From NCBI GenBank assembly GCA_025463365.1, contig JAOBWM010000063.1, positions 1 to 64,000 of the forward strand: 64,000 nt of DNA, read 5' to 3'. Under the pieces are notes generated by a model. The model worked only from the letters and a program-made list of their open reading frames with translations. It had not been told where the DNA came from and did no database searches. Shown here piece after piece: positions 8,928 to 17,476 of the stretch. The position numbers and the translations under genes are program-made. Origin of the DNA: Acidimicrobiales bacterium (GTDB lineage: Bacteria; Actinomycetota; Acidimicrobiia; Acidimicrobiales; Iamiaceae). Numbering within the stretch: the stretch's first letter is position 1; every line of letters starts with the position of its first letter.

Positions 8928-9661
8928 GCGGTGCGACGGGCCGTCTGGTCCGGACCGAACTGACCCTGATGAAACGCGAGCCCGTCACGCTCACCTTCGT
9001 GTTCGCCTTCCCGGTGATCACGATGTTGATCATCGGGGGCTCCTTCGGGACCGAGCCCGACATCGCCTTCGACGGCATCAACCCCTCCCACTGGTACGTC
9101 GCCTCGTACCTGACGGTGGTGATCGCCGCGACCGGCCTCATCATGGTTCCCGTCCATCTGGCCTCGTACCGAGAGCGCGGCGTCCTGCGTCGCTTCGCCC
9201 TCGCCGGGTTCCCTCGCTGGTCGTTCGCCATCGCGCAGTTCGTCACGGGATCGGTCGCCGTGGCGGCATCATCGCTGCTCCTGCTCGCCGTGGCCGCACC
9301 CGTCTACGGGATCCCGACACCGACTGGATGGCTCCCTCTGCTGGCGGCGCTCGCCTTCGGGACCGTGGCCTTCGTGAGCATCGGCGTGCTGCTTGGGATG
9401 ACCCTTCCATCGGCTCGTGCTGCACAGGCCGTCGGGCTGTTGTTGTTCTTCCCGTCGTTCCTGCTCGGCGCCGGGGGCCCGCCTCCCCATGTGATGGGAT
9501 CCACCTTGCGTGGGATCGCCCATGTGCTTCCGTTGACCTGGCTGACGGACGCGGTCCGGGGGCCGTGGCTCGGTCTGGGCACCGCGAGCGGGTCGCTCGC
9601 GCTCACCGCGGTCACCGCCTTGGCCGCCAGCCTGGCTGCACTTCGCCGCTCTCGTGTGTGA
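8921..9661 (+). CDS. ABC-2 type exporter permease
   Basis: A 246-residue membrane protein with six predicted helices and the ABC-2 pattern: long N-terminal helix (LTFVFAFPVITMLII), an external loop with SHWYVASYL, and a C-terminal segment IAHVLPLTWLTDAVRG typical of the family. It overlaps the ATPase gene by seven bases and must form the exporter with it. The exported compound cannot be told from sequence; neighbours suggest a signal- or stress-induced efflux. Confidence 0.82.
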   Translation: MLSGATGRLVRTELTLMKREPVTLTFVFAFPVITMLIIGGSFGTEPDIAFDGINPSHWYVASYLTVVIAATGLIMVPVHLASYRERGVLRRFALAGFPRWSFAIAQFVTGSVAVAASSLLLLAVAAPVYGIPTPTGWLPLLAALAFGTVAFVSIGVLLGMTLPSARAAQAVGLLLFFPSFLLGAGGPPPHVMGSTLRGIAHVLPLTWLTDAVRGPWLGLGTASGSLALTAVTALAASLAALRRSRV

Positions 9662-9725
9662 GCGCCGTTGGACCAGCGCACCTCCCCAGCCGGGCGGCCA
9701 CATTCGTACCCGTAGCCTGACCGGC

Positions 9726-10865
9726 GTGTCGTCCAGATCGGGGTCACCGCTCGTCGTCGCCTCCTCGCTCAGCGTTTCGCACCGGGCGGCAACCTTCGGC
9801 GCGTTCGCCGTCACCGTCGGGCTGGGGCTTGCCAGCGCCGCTCCGCGTAGCCCGACGCTGGTGGTGGGTGGAGCGTTGCTGGCGCTCGGCGCCGGCGCCG
9901 CCCTCTTCCTGTTCGCGGCGATCGACCGGATCGTCCTCGTCCTGCCGACCGCCGCGGGAATCGTCGAGGTGGCTCACGGCGACTCCTCGAGCCTCGCCTG
10001 GTTCGGACTTTGCATCCTGGGCGGCTGGACGGCGTTCACCGGGGGCCGAACGCTCGGCTTCGCAGCCTGGATCGCCGGGGTGCTGCTCCTCGCGGCGGAA
10101 GACATCTTCACGGTCCAGGACCCAGGGTGGGCAGCGTGGAGCGCCGGGCTCGCGCTCACGATCCTGGCGTCGCTCCTGCTCCGCCACCAGATCGAGCTGG
10201 TCGAACAGATGCGCCGGCTCCAAGCCGACCTTGCCCAACGATCACGGGCTGAGGAACGCAACCGGATCGCCCAGGACATCCATGACGTCATCGCCCACAG
10301 CCTCACGGTGTCGCTCCTGCACGTCTCGAGCGCGCGACTGGCGATGGAGCACGATCCCGACGACGCGGTGCGAGCACTCAGCGACGCTGAACGTCTCACC
10401 CGACAGAGCCTCATGGACGTCCGCGCCACGGTCGGCCTCCTGAGCTCGGGCGACGGCGCGATGGCGTCGCCTCCGCAACCCACCCTCGGCGAACTGCCGA
10501 AGCTCATCGAGGAGCTGCGAGCCGCACAGGCCGACGTGTCGTTGCACCTCGACGGCGACCTGGACGAGCTCGCCGCGACCACCGCAAGCACCGCCTATCG
10601 GATCGTCCAGGAGGCGTTGACCAACGCAGCCAGGCACGCCCCTGGCTCCCCGGTTCGTGTTCGGGTGGTGGGCGAACGAGAAGCCATCGACGTCTCGGTG
10701 TGGAGCGCGGGCACGCCGGGACGAGGCGCCGGGATGGGGCTGCGGAACATGGAGGAACGAGCCGAAGCCGTCGGTGGACACCTGGCAGCCGGACCGTTCG
10801 CAGACGGGTGGCGCGTCCACGCCTCGTTGCCGCGCGTCAGCGTCCCCGGGATCGGTGCCGAGTGA
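9726..10865 (+). CDS. Sensor histidine kinase (HisKA_3 type)
   Basis: A 379-residue membrane kinase. The N-terminal 150 residues form about five or six hydrophobic helices; a coiled segment leads to the dimerisation box with the phospho-acceptor His (RIAQDIHDVIAHSL), and the C-terminal HATPase has NAARHAPGS (N box) and GMGLRNMEERA (G box). GTG at 9726 is chosen to follow the permease stop. The stop overlaps the response-regulator start (GTGA), so the two are a cognate pair, probably controlling the exporter just upstream. Confidence 0.85.
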   Translation: MSSRSGSPLVVASSLSVSHRAATFGAFAVTVGLGLASAAPRSPTLVVGGALLALGAGAALFLFAAIDRIVLVLPTAAGIVEVAHGDSSSLAWFGLCILGGWTAFTGGRTLGFAAWIAGVLLLAAEDIFTVQDPGWAAWSAGLALTILASLLLRHQIELVEQMRRLQADLAQRSRAEERNRIAQDIHDVIAHSLTVSLLHVSSARLAMEHDPDDAVRALSDAERLTRQSLMDVRATVGLLSSGDGAMASPPQPTLGELPKLIEELRAAQADVSLHLDGDLDELAATTASTAYRIVQEALTNAARHAPGSPVRVRVVGEREAIDVSVWSAGTPGRGAGMGLRNMEERAEAVGGHLAAGPFADGWRVHASLPRVSVPGIGAE

Positions 10866-11539
10866 TCCGGGTCATGGTCGTGGACGACCAGGAGTTGGTT
10901 CGTGCTGGTCTGCGGGGGATCCTTCGCGAACGATTCGGCTTCCAGATCGTCGCCGAGTGCGCCGACGGCAACGACGTCGTCGATGCCGTCCGTCACTCCA
11001 ACCCTGACGTGGTGGTGATGGACGTGCGGATGCCGGTGCTCGACGGTGTCGCCGCCACCCGTCAGCTCAACGCCGCGTTTCCCGCCTGTCCGGTGCTGGC
11101 GATGACCACCTTCGACGACGACGAGGCCCTGGCCGGGATGTTGCGGGCCGGCGCCGCGGGGTTCGTGCTCAAGGGAGCACCCGCCGAGGAGCTGCAGCGG
11201 GCGGTGCGCGCGGTCGCCGATGGTGGGGCGTGGCTCGACGTCGCAGTCACGCAGCGGGTCCTCGCTGTGTACCGGTCGGCGCCGACCACGAGCGTCGCAT
11301 CCCGCCCTCACCTCGAGCTGGAACGCCTGACCGGCCGCGAGCGCGAGGTCCTGATGCTCGTCGGCCAGGGCCGGACGAACCCCGAGATCGCCAAGCGGCT
11401 CTTCGTGAGCGAGGGAACCGTGAAGACCCACATCAACCACGTGTTCGCGAAGTTGCACCTGCGCGACCGAGCAGCAGCGATCATCTTCGCCTTCGAGCAC
11501 GACCTCGTCGGCGGTGCCTCAGATCCTGAGGGTCGATAG
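10862..11539 (+). CDS. NarL/LuxR-family response regulator
   Basis: A 225-residue regulator. The receiver domain has the acidic pocket VVDDQE and phospho-acceptor Asp in VVMDVRMPVLDG, with conserved Thr and Lys (MTTFDD, LKGA). The C-terminal LuxR helix-turn-helix reads LTGREREVLMLVGQGRTNPE and SEGTVKTHINHV. It starts with GTG overlapping the kinase stop. Co-transcription with the kinase and exporter suggests it regulates them. Confidence 0.88.
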   Translation: MIRVMVVDDQELVRAGLRGILRERFGFQIVAECADGNDVVDAVRHSNPDVVVMDVRMPVLDGVAATRQLNAAFPACPVLAMTTFDDDEALAGMLRAGAAGFVLKGAPAEELQRAVRAVADGGAWLDVAVTQRVLAVYRSAPTTSVASRPHLELERLTGREREVLMLVGQGRTNPEIAKRLFVSEGTVKTHINHVFAKLHLRDRAAAIIFAFEHDLVGGASDPEGR

Positions 11540-11729
11540 CAACGAAGGGCTCCGAACCGGGTGCGGTGGGACCGGCACGTGCGTCGCTCACACCGACGTC
11601 GGAGCTGGCGGCCGATCCTCCACATCCCCCGACGATCAGGCCGTGAACGAGTCGATGCCCAGGCCGACGGGGTAGCGGCGGCCTGGCGGGGTAGTGCTGA
11701 CGGGTCCCCTGACCACTCCGAGGTGCCAC

Positions 11730-13235
11730 GTGCAGCTTGCCGCCAGCCATGCATCGCTCTGGGAGCGCACGTCGTCGCCCGGCTTCGCGCCGCTCGCCGG
11801 GGACGTGGACGCTGATGTCGTCGTGGTGGGCGGAGGCATCCTCGGTCTGACGACGGCCGCGCTCGCGGCGCGGGACGGCCACGATGTGGTCGTCCTCGAG
11901 GGTCGCACCGTCGGCAGCGGCACGAGCGGCCGGACGACGGCCAAGGCATCGGCGCTCCAGGGCACGCGCTACCGCACGATCACCCGACAACACGGCGCCG
12001 GAGCGGCAAGCCGCTACGCCGCCGCGCAGCTCGACGCGCTCAGTTGGATGGAGGACCAAGCCATCGCGTCCGGCGTGGAATGCGCATGGGAGCATCGGCC
12101 GTCGGTCACCTACGCCACGACCGAAGCCGGGGGTCAGGTGGTGGACGAGGAGGCGCTGGCCGCCGAGGCAGCCGGTCTCGCGGTCGCGCGCAACGATCCT
12201 GGCCTGCCGTTCCCGACCACATCGAGTGTCACTCTGACCGGGCAGGTCCAGTTCGACCCGCTGCCGTACCTCGTGGCCCTCGCCGAGGAGGTCGACGGGC
12301 GGACCAACGGCACGGTCCACGAGCACACCCGGGTCAGGGCGATCCGAGGGACCAGGTCCCATCACGTCGTGACCGATCGCGGGACGGTTCGTGCCCGTCA
12401 CGTCGTCGTCGCCACGCTCCTTCCGATCGTCGACCGCGGGCTCTTCTTCGCCCGCGCCGCGCCGAAGTCTTCATACCTCGTCGCACTCCGGGTCGCCGGT
12501 TCGCTTCCGACGGGGATGTACCTCTCGGCGGACGAGCCGACGCGATCGATGCGAACCGCACGCCACGAGGGCGACGAGGTGCTGCTCGTCGGTGGGGAGG
12601 GCCACGACACGGGCCGAGGTTCACCTACGACAGCGCGCTACGAAACCCTCGTCGAGTGGGCGTCCGACCACTTCGATGTCACCGAGGTCATCGCTCGCTG
12701 GAGCGCACACGACTACGTCCCATCGGACCACCTGCCGTGGGTCGGCTCGGCCTCCCCGCTCACGCCTCGCGTCCTGATCGGCACGGGGTTCGAGAAGTGG
12801 GGCATGACCATGGGCACTGCAGCGGCGCTCGCACTCGGCGACCGGATCTCCGACCGGGCCGACGGCATCTCCCGACCATGGGCCGGCCTCTTCGACCCTG
12901 CCCGGTTGACGCCGCGTGGCGCCGCATCGGCGCTGCGGCTCAACGCCACCGTGGCGGCCCGCCTGGCGTCGGACTGGCTGCAGCCGAACGACCCGCCTGC
13001 GCCAGACGGCAGCGGCAGACGGAGACGACGCGGCCTGGAGCCCGTCGGCGCGGCCACCGAGCGCGGGACCGAGGTCTCGGTCGTCTGCACCCACTTCGGA
13101 GGCGTCTGTGAGTGGAACGACGCCGAACGCACATGGGACTGCCCGCTGCACGGCTCGCGCTTCGAGGCCGAGGGCTCCGTACTCGCCGGACCTGCGGTCC
13201 GTCCCCTGCGGGTCCGGTCGGCGCCGATGGATTGA
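11730..13235 (+). CDS. FAD-dependent oxidoreductase with C-terminal Rieske domain
   Basis: A 501-residue protein joining a DAO-type FAD oxidoreductase (dinucleotide motif VVVVGGGILGLTTAALAA near residue 30) to a Rieske [2Fe-2S] domain at the C-terminus (CTHFGG then CPLHGSRF, giving the Cys-His/Cys-His ligands). This layout is found in a family of soluble oxidoreductases of uncertain substrate. GTG 11730 with GAGGTG upstream is preferred; an in-frame GTG at 11694 would add 12 residues. It converges with the phosphoesterase gene downstream. Confidence 0.82.
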   Translation: MQLAASHASLWERTSSPGFAPLAGDVDADVVVVGGGILGLTTAALAARDGHDVVVLEGRTVGSGTSGRTTAKASALQGTRYRTITRQHGAGAASRYAAAQLDALSWMEDQAIASGVECAWEHRPSVTYATTEAGGQVVDEEALAAEAAGLAVARNDPGLPFPTTSSVTLTGQVQFDPLPYLVALAEEVDGRTNGTVHEHTRVRAIRGTRSHHVVTDRGTVRARHVVVATLLPIVDRGLFFARAAPKSSYLVALRVAGSLPTGMYLSADEPTRSMRTARHEGDEVLLVGGEGHDTGRGSPTTARYETLVEWASDHFDVTEVIARWSAHDYVPSDHLPWVGSASPLTPRVLIGTGFEKWGMTMGTAAALALGDRISDRADGISRPWAGLFDPARLTPRGAASALRLNATVAARLASDWLQPNDPPAPDGSGRRRRRGLEPVGAATERGTEVSVVCTHFGGVCEWNDAERTWDCPLHGSRFEAEGSVLAGPAVRPLRVRSAPMD

Positions 13236-13252
13236 GCACGCAGGCGGAGGCG

Positions 13253-13915
13253 CTATCCGATGTGGGGCAGGTCGGGGGTGGCGTTGGAGTCCCAGGAGGC
13301 ATCGGGGTCGGCCTTGACCTCGTCGTTCGTGCGACCGGTCTTCACCGAGCGCGGCAGGCTCTCGGGATCCCAGCCTTGTGACGCGTGGTCGTCGCGCTTG
13401 TGGATCAGCAGCCACTGCTCCTTGCCGCCGGCCGTTCCCCGACGAACGAGGGCGAACCGGCCGGCAAGCTTGGTCCCCTGGAGATCGATGTGCAGGTCAC
13501 CCTGCTCGACGGCCTCGGCCGGATCCCGGTCGTCGGCGGGCGCCCAGGTGCCCCAATCCCACACGATCACGTCTCCACCGCCGTACCCGCCGGCGGGGAT
13601 CACTCCCTCGAAGTCGAAGTACTCGAGCGGATGGTCCTCGACGTGGACCGCCAGGCGCCGGACGGACGGATCGAGCGTCGGCCCCTTGGGCACCGCCCAG
13701 CTCGCCAGCGCGCCCCCGATCTCCAGGCGGAAGTCGTAGTGGAGCCGGCGGGCCCGATGTCGCTGGACCACGTAGCGGCGGTGGCCCTGGGGTGGCTCCG
13801 AGACCACCACATCGGAGCCTCGGGGCTCGCGCGTCGAGGCGAAGTCCCGCATGGATCGGTATTGCCGCAACCGGTCTCCACCCGAACCAGCCCCGGCTGC
13901 GCGGCGCGTGGCCAT
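13253..13915 (-). CDS. Stand-alone LigD-type 3'-phosphoesterase
   Basis: A 220-residue protein equal to the phosphoesterase module of LigD, which trims 3' phosphates and ribonucleotides at DNA ends in bacterial non-homologous end joining. It shows the conserved HYDFRLE segment (RRLHYDFRLEIGG), AVPKGPTLDP, HVEDHPLEYFDFEGVIP and GGGDVIVWDWGTW. No polymerase or ligase domain is attached and no Ku gene is nearby, so it is the separate form. An adjacent GTG at 13918 is an alternative start. Confidence 0.85.
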   Translation of the reverse strand: MATRRAAGAGSGGDRLRQYRSMRDFASTREPRGSDVVVSEPPQGHRRYVVQRHRARRLHYDFRLEIGGALASWAVPKGPTLDPSVRRLAVHVEDHPLEYFDFEGVIPAGGYGGGDVIVWDWGTWAPADDRDPAEAVEQGDLHIDLQGTKLAGRFALVRRGTAGGKEQWLLIHKRDDHASQGWDPESLPRSVKTGRTNDEVKADPDASWDSNATPDLPHIG

Positions 13916-13966
13916 CACGCTGTGCTCGTGGGCTTGGCCACCGGGGTCACCTCGCCTCGACCGGGA

Positions 13967-14494
13967 TCAGGACTCGACGGCCTCAGCCAGCTCGCCTTTG
14001 GTCATGGTGGACCGGCCCTCGACGCCCTCGGCCTTGGCCTTCTCGTACAACTCGTCACGGGTCGGGCCTGCGCCGCCAACCTCCACCTGAGCCTCGAGAT
14101 CGTTCGGGTCCAGCTCGGCGAGCTCGGCGGCGGCCTTCTGCCGGAGCTCTGGGAACAACTCGCTCTCCTCCTCCTGGACGTGATGGCCGATGCCGGCCTG
14201 CAAGACCTCGATCGCTGCCTCGAACGCGCCCTCCTCGAGCCGATCCCGGGCGCCCGCCAGGCCGTCACGGGTCAGCGCATGTTCGTCCTCGGCCTCATCA
14301 GCGGTCTCGGCATCGAGGTGCTCGGCCATCAGCGGGTAGATGAACCGTTCTTCGACCTTCATGTGCACCTCGAGCGACTCGCTGAGCTCCCGAAACATGG
14401 CCTCGCGATCTTGTCCAGGCTCGGATGACTTGAGCCGGGTGAGCAGTCCCTCGACCTTGCGGTGCTCGTCCATCAGATGATCCAACACATCCAT
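13967..14494 (-). CDS. Hemerythrin-like protein with C-terminal Rho-N/SAP-like tail
   Basis: A 175-residue protein. The first 120 residues form a hemerythrin-like four-helix bundle with metal-binding His and Glu (LDHLMDEHRKVEGLL, HMKVEERFIYPL, HHVQEEESELFP), expected to bind a di-iron centre. The last 40 residues (RDELYEKAKAEGVEGRSTMT) resemble a small Rho-N or SAP-like helical module. ATG at 14494 has AAAGGA seven bases upstream. It lies downstream of, and reads the same way as, a decayed phosphatase-like gene. Confidence 0.8.
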   Translation of the reverse strand: MDVLDHLMDEHRKVEGLLTRLKSSEPGQDREAMFRELSESLEVHMKVEERFIYPLMAEHLDAETADEAEDEHALTRDGLAGARDRLEEGAFEAAIEVLQAGIGHHVQEEESELFPELRQKAAAELAELDPNDLEAQVEVGGAGPTRDELYEKAKAEGVEGRSTMTKGELAEAVES

Positions 14495-14540
14495 CGTGGT
14501 TCCTTTCGACCGGCCGCCCGAATCGGAGGCACCGGCCCCA

Positions 14541-14881
14541 CTACCCCCACGATGAGCTGACGATTCCATCCCCATCGAGGCGCGACCGAACGGTGCGAAC
14601 ACATCCGGCCGCAACGCGCCCGGACATCCGAGGAGACGCAGGAGGAGGCACGTTGGCCAGCGAGTGCTTCGCCCGCCCGCCCGCCATCGACACCGCGGAC
14701 GCGGCGCCGACCGCGACGAGACCCCGCATCGCTGCTCGACGGCCCGCGATGATCGAGACGATCCCCGCGGCGGCCATGACCGGAACCCCGTTCTGCCACG
14801 CGACGGCGTCAGCGATCGCGTCCAAGCGCTCGGATGGAGCAAGGCGACCGAGGCGGAGACGGTCTCATCGAGCAGCTGCGA
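14541..14881 (-). pseudogene. Frameshifted remnant resembling a PAP2-type membrane protein
   Basis: Two adjoining frames together read like the N-terminal part of a PAP2-family phosphatase: LDETVSASVALLHPS in one frame (about 14881-14825), continuing as DAIADAVAWQNGVPVM and AGRRAAMRGLVAVGAASAV in another (14825-14700). The catalytic signature is missing and the frame dissolves into low-quality sequence. The identification is from pattern only. The remaining bases of the 480-bp gap hold nothing else. Confidence 0.3.
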
Positions 14882-14975
14882 CGGGGTCACGCGCCGGGCC
14901 GACCCCTTCGCTGCCGAGCCCAACACGGTCGCCGTCGCGGTGTCTGGCGGTGAGGGCGGCGGGTATGGATGGCCG

Positions 14976-15449
14976 GTGCGTGCCATCCAGAAGGGATCGG
15001 GCAGCCGGTCGAACCTGACGCCGGCGTTGGTGTTGATGTTGGTGTTGGTGGGGTCAGGTTGCGTGCCGGCGGCGCGGACCAGCGGGCCGTACCAGGAGAA
15101 GCTCGTCAACGCCGCCGGGACCATCGACTCCTCGGTCCAGTCGGATCTGGTGCTCATCGACGCCGTCGCGAAGGGGCACATGCTGCCGCCGGTGGTGTCG
15201 GTCGGGACGAGTCAGGCGGCCGACGACGCGTCGTCGGCAACCTCGACCGCGTTGTCGATCGCCCCGCCGTCGAAACATGACCAGACAGCCCGTGAGGCGT
15301 TCGACCAGGTGGCAAGCCAAGCCCAGAGCGCGTTGGACGATGCGTGGATCGCCGGCCGTCGCGGCGACTACCCGGCGCTGCTCGAGACCCGCCACGATCT
15401 CGAGCAGGTCAGCGGGGCGCTGGGCCGATTCGAGAGACGCCACTCGTGA
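14976..15449 (+). CDS. Small lipoprotein, first gene of the NRAMP/PRC operon
   Basis: A 157-residue protein with signal peptide and lipobox VGSGC, then a helical, Ala/Ser-rich domain. No family is recognised. The start codon is uncertain; GTG at 14976 gives a normal-length signal peptide. Its stop overlaps the transporter start by four bases (GTGA), making it the first of four tightly overlapping genes, and hence a likely accessory to the transporter on the outer face of the membrane. Confidence 0.6.
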   Translation: MRAIQKGSGSRSNLTPALVLMLVLVGSGCVPAARTSGPYQEKLVNAAGTIDSSVQSDLVLIDAVAKGHMLPPVVSVGTSQAADDASSATSTALSIAPPSKHDQTAREAFDQVASQAQSALDDAWIAGRRGDYPALLETRHDLEQVSGALGRFERRHS

Positions 15450-16678
15450 AGCGGGTGTTGGAGGTCGCCCTCGGCATCCTGACTGCGATCGGTGGCTTCG
15501 TCGACATCGGCGAACTCGTCGCAGCCCCCGCGGTCGGGGCCCGGTTCGGGATGAGCCTGGCATGGGCCACCGTGCTGTCGCTGATCGGGATCATGTTGTT
15601 CGCCGAGATGGCCGGCCGGGTGGCGGCCGTGTCGCACCGTCCCGTGTTCGACCTCGTCCGCGAACGCCTCGGGCCCCGGTTGGCGTTGGTGAACCTCACC
15701 GGGTCCTTGGTCATCACCGTCGCCACCGTCGCAGCAGAGATCGGTGGTGTCGCCCTGGCGCTCGAGCTGGCCACCAGCATCAACTACCTGCTGTGGGTAC
15801 CGCTCGTCGTCCTGTTGGTCTGGATCGTGATCTGGCGCATCAACTTCGAAGTCATGGAGAACCTCTTCGGGTTGCTCGGCCTCGCGCTGCTGGTCACCGC
15901 GGTCGGCGTGTGGCGACTGAACCCGGACTGGGGCAACGTCGCTCACCTGGCTTCGCATCCGTCGATTCCCCACGCCGAAGGGAAGGCGCAGTACTTCTAC
16001 TGGGCCATCGCGATGTTCGGCGCCGGGTTCATGCCCTATGAGGTGCTGTTCTTCTCATCGGGAGCGGTCGAGCAGAAGTGGAGCCGCCGCGACCTGGTGG
16101 TCGAACGGGCCAACGTCATCATCGGGTTCCCGCTCGGCGCGCTGGTCACCCTGGCGCTGATGCTCGGCGCGGCGCTCGTCTTCCAACCCCGCGGCATCCA
16201 TGTGACCAACCTCTACCAGGCCACCCTTCCGACGAGTGTGGTGTTGGGCAAATGGGCGCTCATCTCGTTGCTGGTCGGGTTCTTCGCGTGCACCTTCGGT
16301 GCCGCCCTCGAGACCGCGCTCTCCTGCGGCTACGCCGTCGGCCAGTACTTCGGCTGGCAATGGGGCAAGACGGTGGAGCCCCGCGATGACGCCCGCTTCC
16401 ACCTGTCGATCATCGGGTTCCTCTGCGTCGCCACGGGCTTGGTGATGACGAGCATCGACCCGCTCAAGATCACCGAGTTCGTCATCGTGTTGTCCGCCGC
16501 CGCACTGCCCCTCACCTACTTGCCGGTGCTCATCGTGGCCAACGACCCCGACTACATGGGCGATCAGACCAACTCGCGGTTCACCAACAGCCTCGGATTC
16601 GCGTTCCTCTTGCTCTTGATCGTGATCTCGGTGGCAACCGTTCCGCTGATGATCATCACGAAGGGAGGCGGATCATGA
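15446..16678 (+). CDS. NRAMP-related transporter with altered metal-site motifs
   Basis: A 410-residue protein with about eleven membrane helices and the overall NRAMP pattern, including a TM6-like segment AMFGAGFMPYEVLFFSS. In classical manganese/iron NRAMPs, TM1 carries Asp-Pro-Gly-Asn and TM6 Met-Pro-His. Here the first helix reads GGFVDIGELVAAP and the second motif is Met-Pro-Tyr, so the usual transition-metal ligands are changed. It may carry another cation or be a divergent branch. It overlaps its neighbours by four bases on both sides. Confidence 0.75.
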   Translation: MKRVLEVALGILTAIGGFVDIGELVAAPAVGARFGMSLAWATVLSLIGIMLFAEMAGRVAAVSHRPVFDLVRERLGPRLALVNLTGSLVITVATVAAEIGGVALALELATSINYLLWVPLVVLLVWIVIWRINFEVMENLFGLLGLALLVTAVGVWRLNPDWGNVAHLASHPSIPHAEGKAQYFYWAIAMFGAGFMPYEVLFFSSGAVEQKWSRRDLVVERANVIIGFPLGALVTLALMLGAALVFQPRGIHVTNLYQATLPTSVVLGKWALISLLVGFFACTFGAALETALSCGYAVGQYFGWQWGKTVEPRDDARFHLSIIGFLCVATGLVMTSIDPLKITEFVIVLSAAALPLTYLPVLIVANDPDYMGDQTNSRFTNSLGFAFLLLLIVISVATVPLMIITKGGGS

Positions 16679-17091
16679 CCACGCCCGGGCGGTCCCTGTG
16701 GGCCGCGCTCAACCTCCTCGACCGGCAGGTCCAGGACACCAATGGCGTGACCTGCGCCAAGGTCGACGACCTCGAGTTCACCGCGAGCCAAGAACCCGAC
16801 GGGCTCCCGATCCTCACGTCCATCATCTGCGGACAAGCCGGCCTCGCCTACCGGTTCTCCCACCGGATCAGCCGCCATCTCGAGCACGCCAGGCGCGTCA
16901 TGGACCCCAGGGTCGATCCCGGGCCGGCCCGCATCTCCATGGGTGTCGTCAAGCGAGTCGCCACCGACATCGAGCTCACCATCGACCGCCGCGAGCTTCC
17001 GGTATCGACGTGGGAACGGTGGCTCAGCAACCACATCGTCGCCCACATCCCCGGCTCTCGCGTCGGCGAAGACCCGGACCGACGGTCATGA
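16675..17091 (+). CDS. PRC-barrel-like protein
   Basis: A 138-residue soluble protein starting with LWAALNLLDRQVQD and VTCAKVDDLEF, the usual opening of PRC-barrel domains, which are small beta barrels found in RNA-processing and photosynthetic proteins. The second half is helical and basic. The ATG overlaps the transporter stop and the TGA overlaps the next ATG. Role unknown; the operon suggests it works with the transporter. Confidence 0.6.
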   Translation: MTTPGRSLWAALNLLDRQVQDTNGVTCAKVDDLEFTASQEPDGLPILTSIICGQAGLAYRFSHRISRHLEHARRVMDPRVDPGPARISMGVVKRVATDIELTIDRRELPVSTWERWLSNHIVAHIPGSRVGEDPDRRS

Positions 17092-17450
17092 GGCTTTCCG
17101 ACCTGCTCGAACACACCGTCATCGACACCGGCGGGCGAGGCTGGGGTCCGATCCATGATGTCCTCCTCATCCAAGACGGGCCCCTCACGGCCAGCGGTGA
17201 AGCCAGCTACCGCATCCACGGCTTGATCGCCGGCCCCCACGACTTCGCCACCCGGCTCGGCTACGCCACCCGCCCCGCCACTGACGGCAACGAAACCCGC
17301 GGACCGTGGCCCATCCGCGCCTTCCTCCGCCGCGCTCACCAGGAGGCGGTGTACATCCCATGGAGCGCCGTGCAAGACATCGACGACGAGATCACGGTGA
17401 GGGTCCCACCCAACGGGTTCGAGCGCGCCGCCGAGGCCACCGCTGTGTAG
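17088..17450 (+). CDS. Second PRC-barrel-like protein
   Basis: A 120-residue protein: MRLSDLLEHTVIDTGGRGWG and IHDVLLIQDGP give the PRC-barrel pattern, and the C-terminal part ends with a beta strand around EAVYIPWSAVQDIDDEITV. It is the last gene of the lipoprotein-NRAMP-PRC-PRC operon. The two PRC-like proteins may pair on the cytoplasmic side of the transporter; this is inference from gene order only. Confidence 0.6.
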   Translation: MRLSDLLEHTVIDTGGRGWGPIHDVLLIQDGPLTASGEASYRIHGLIAGPHDFATRLGYATRPATDGNETRGPWPIRAFLRRAHQEAVYIPWSAVQDIDDEITVRVPPNGFERAAEATAV

Positions 17451-17476
17451 CGAGCCCACGGATGGGGGGCGAAGGT

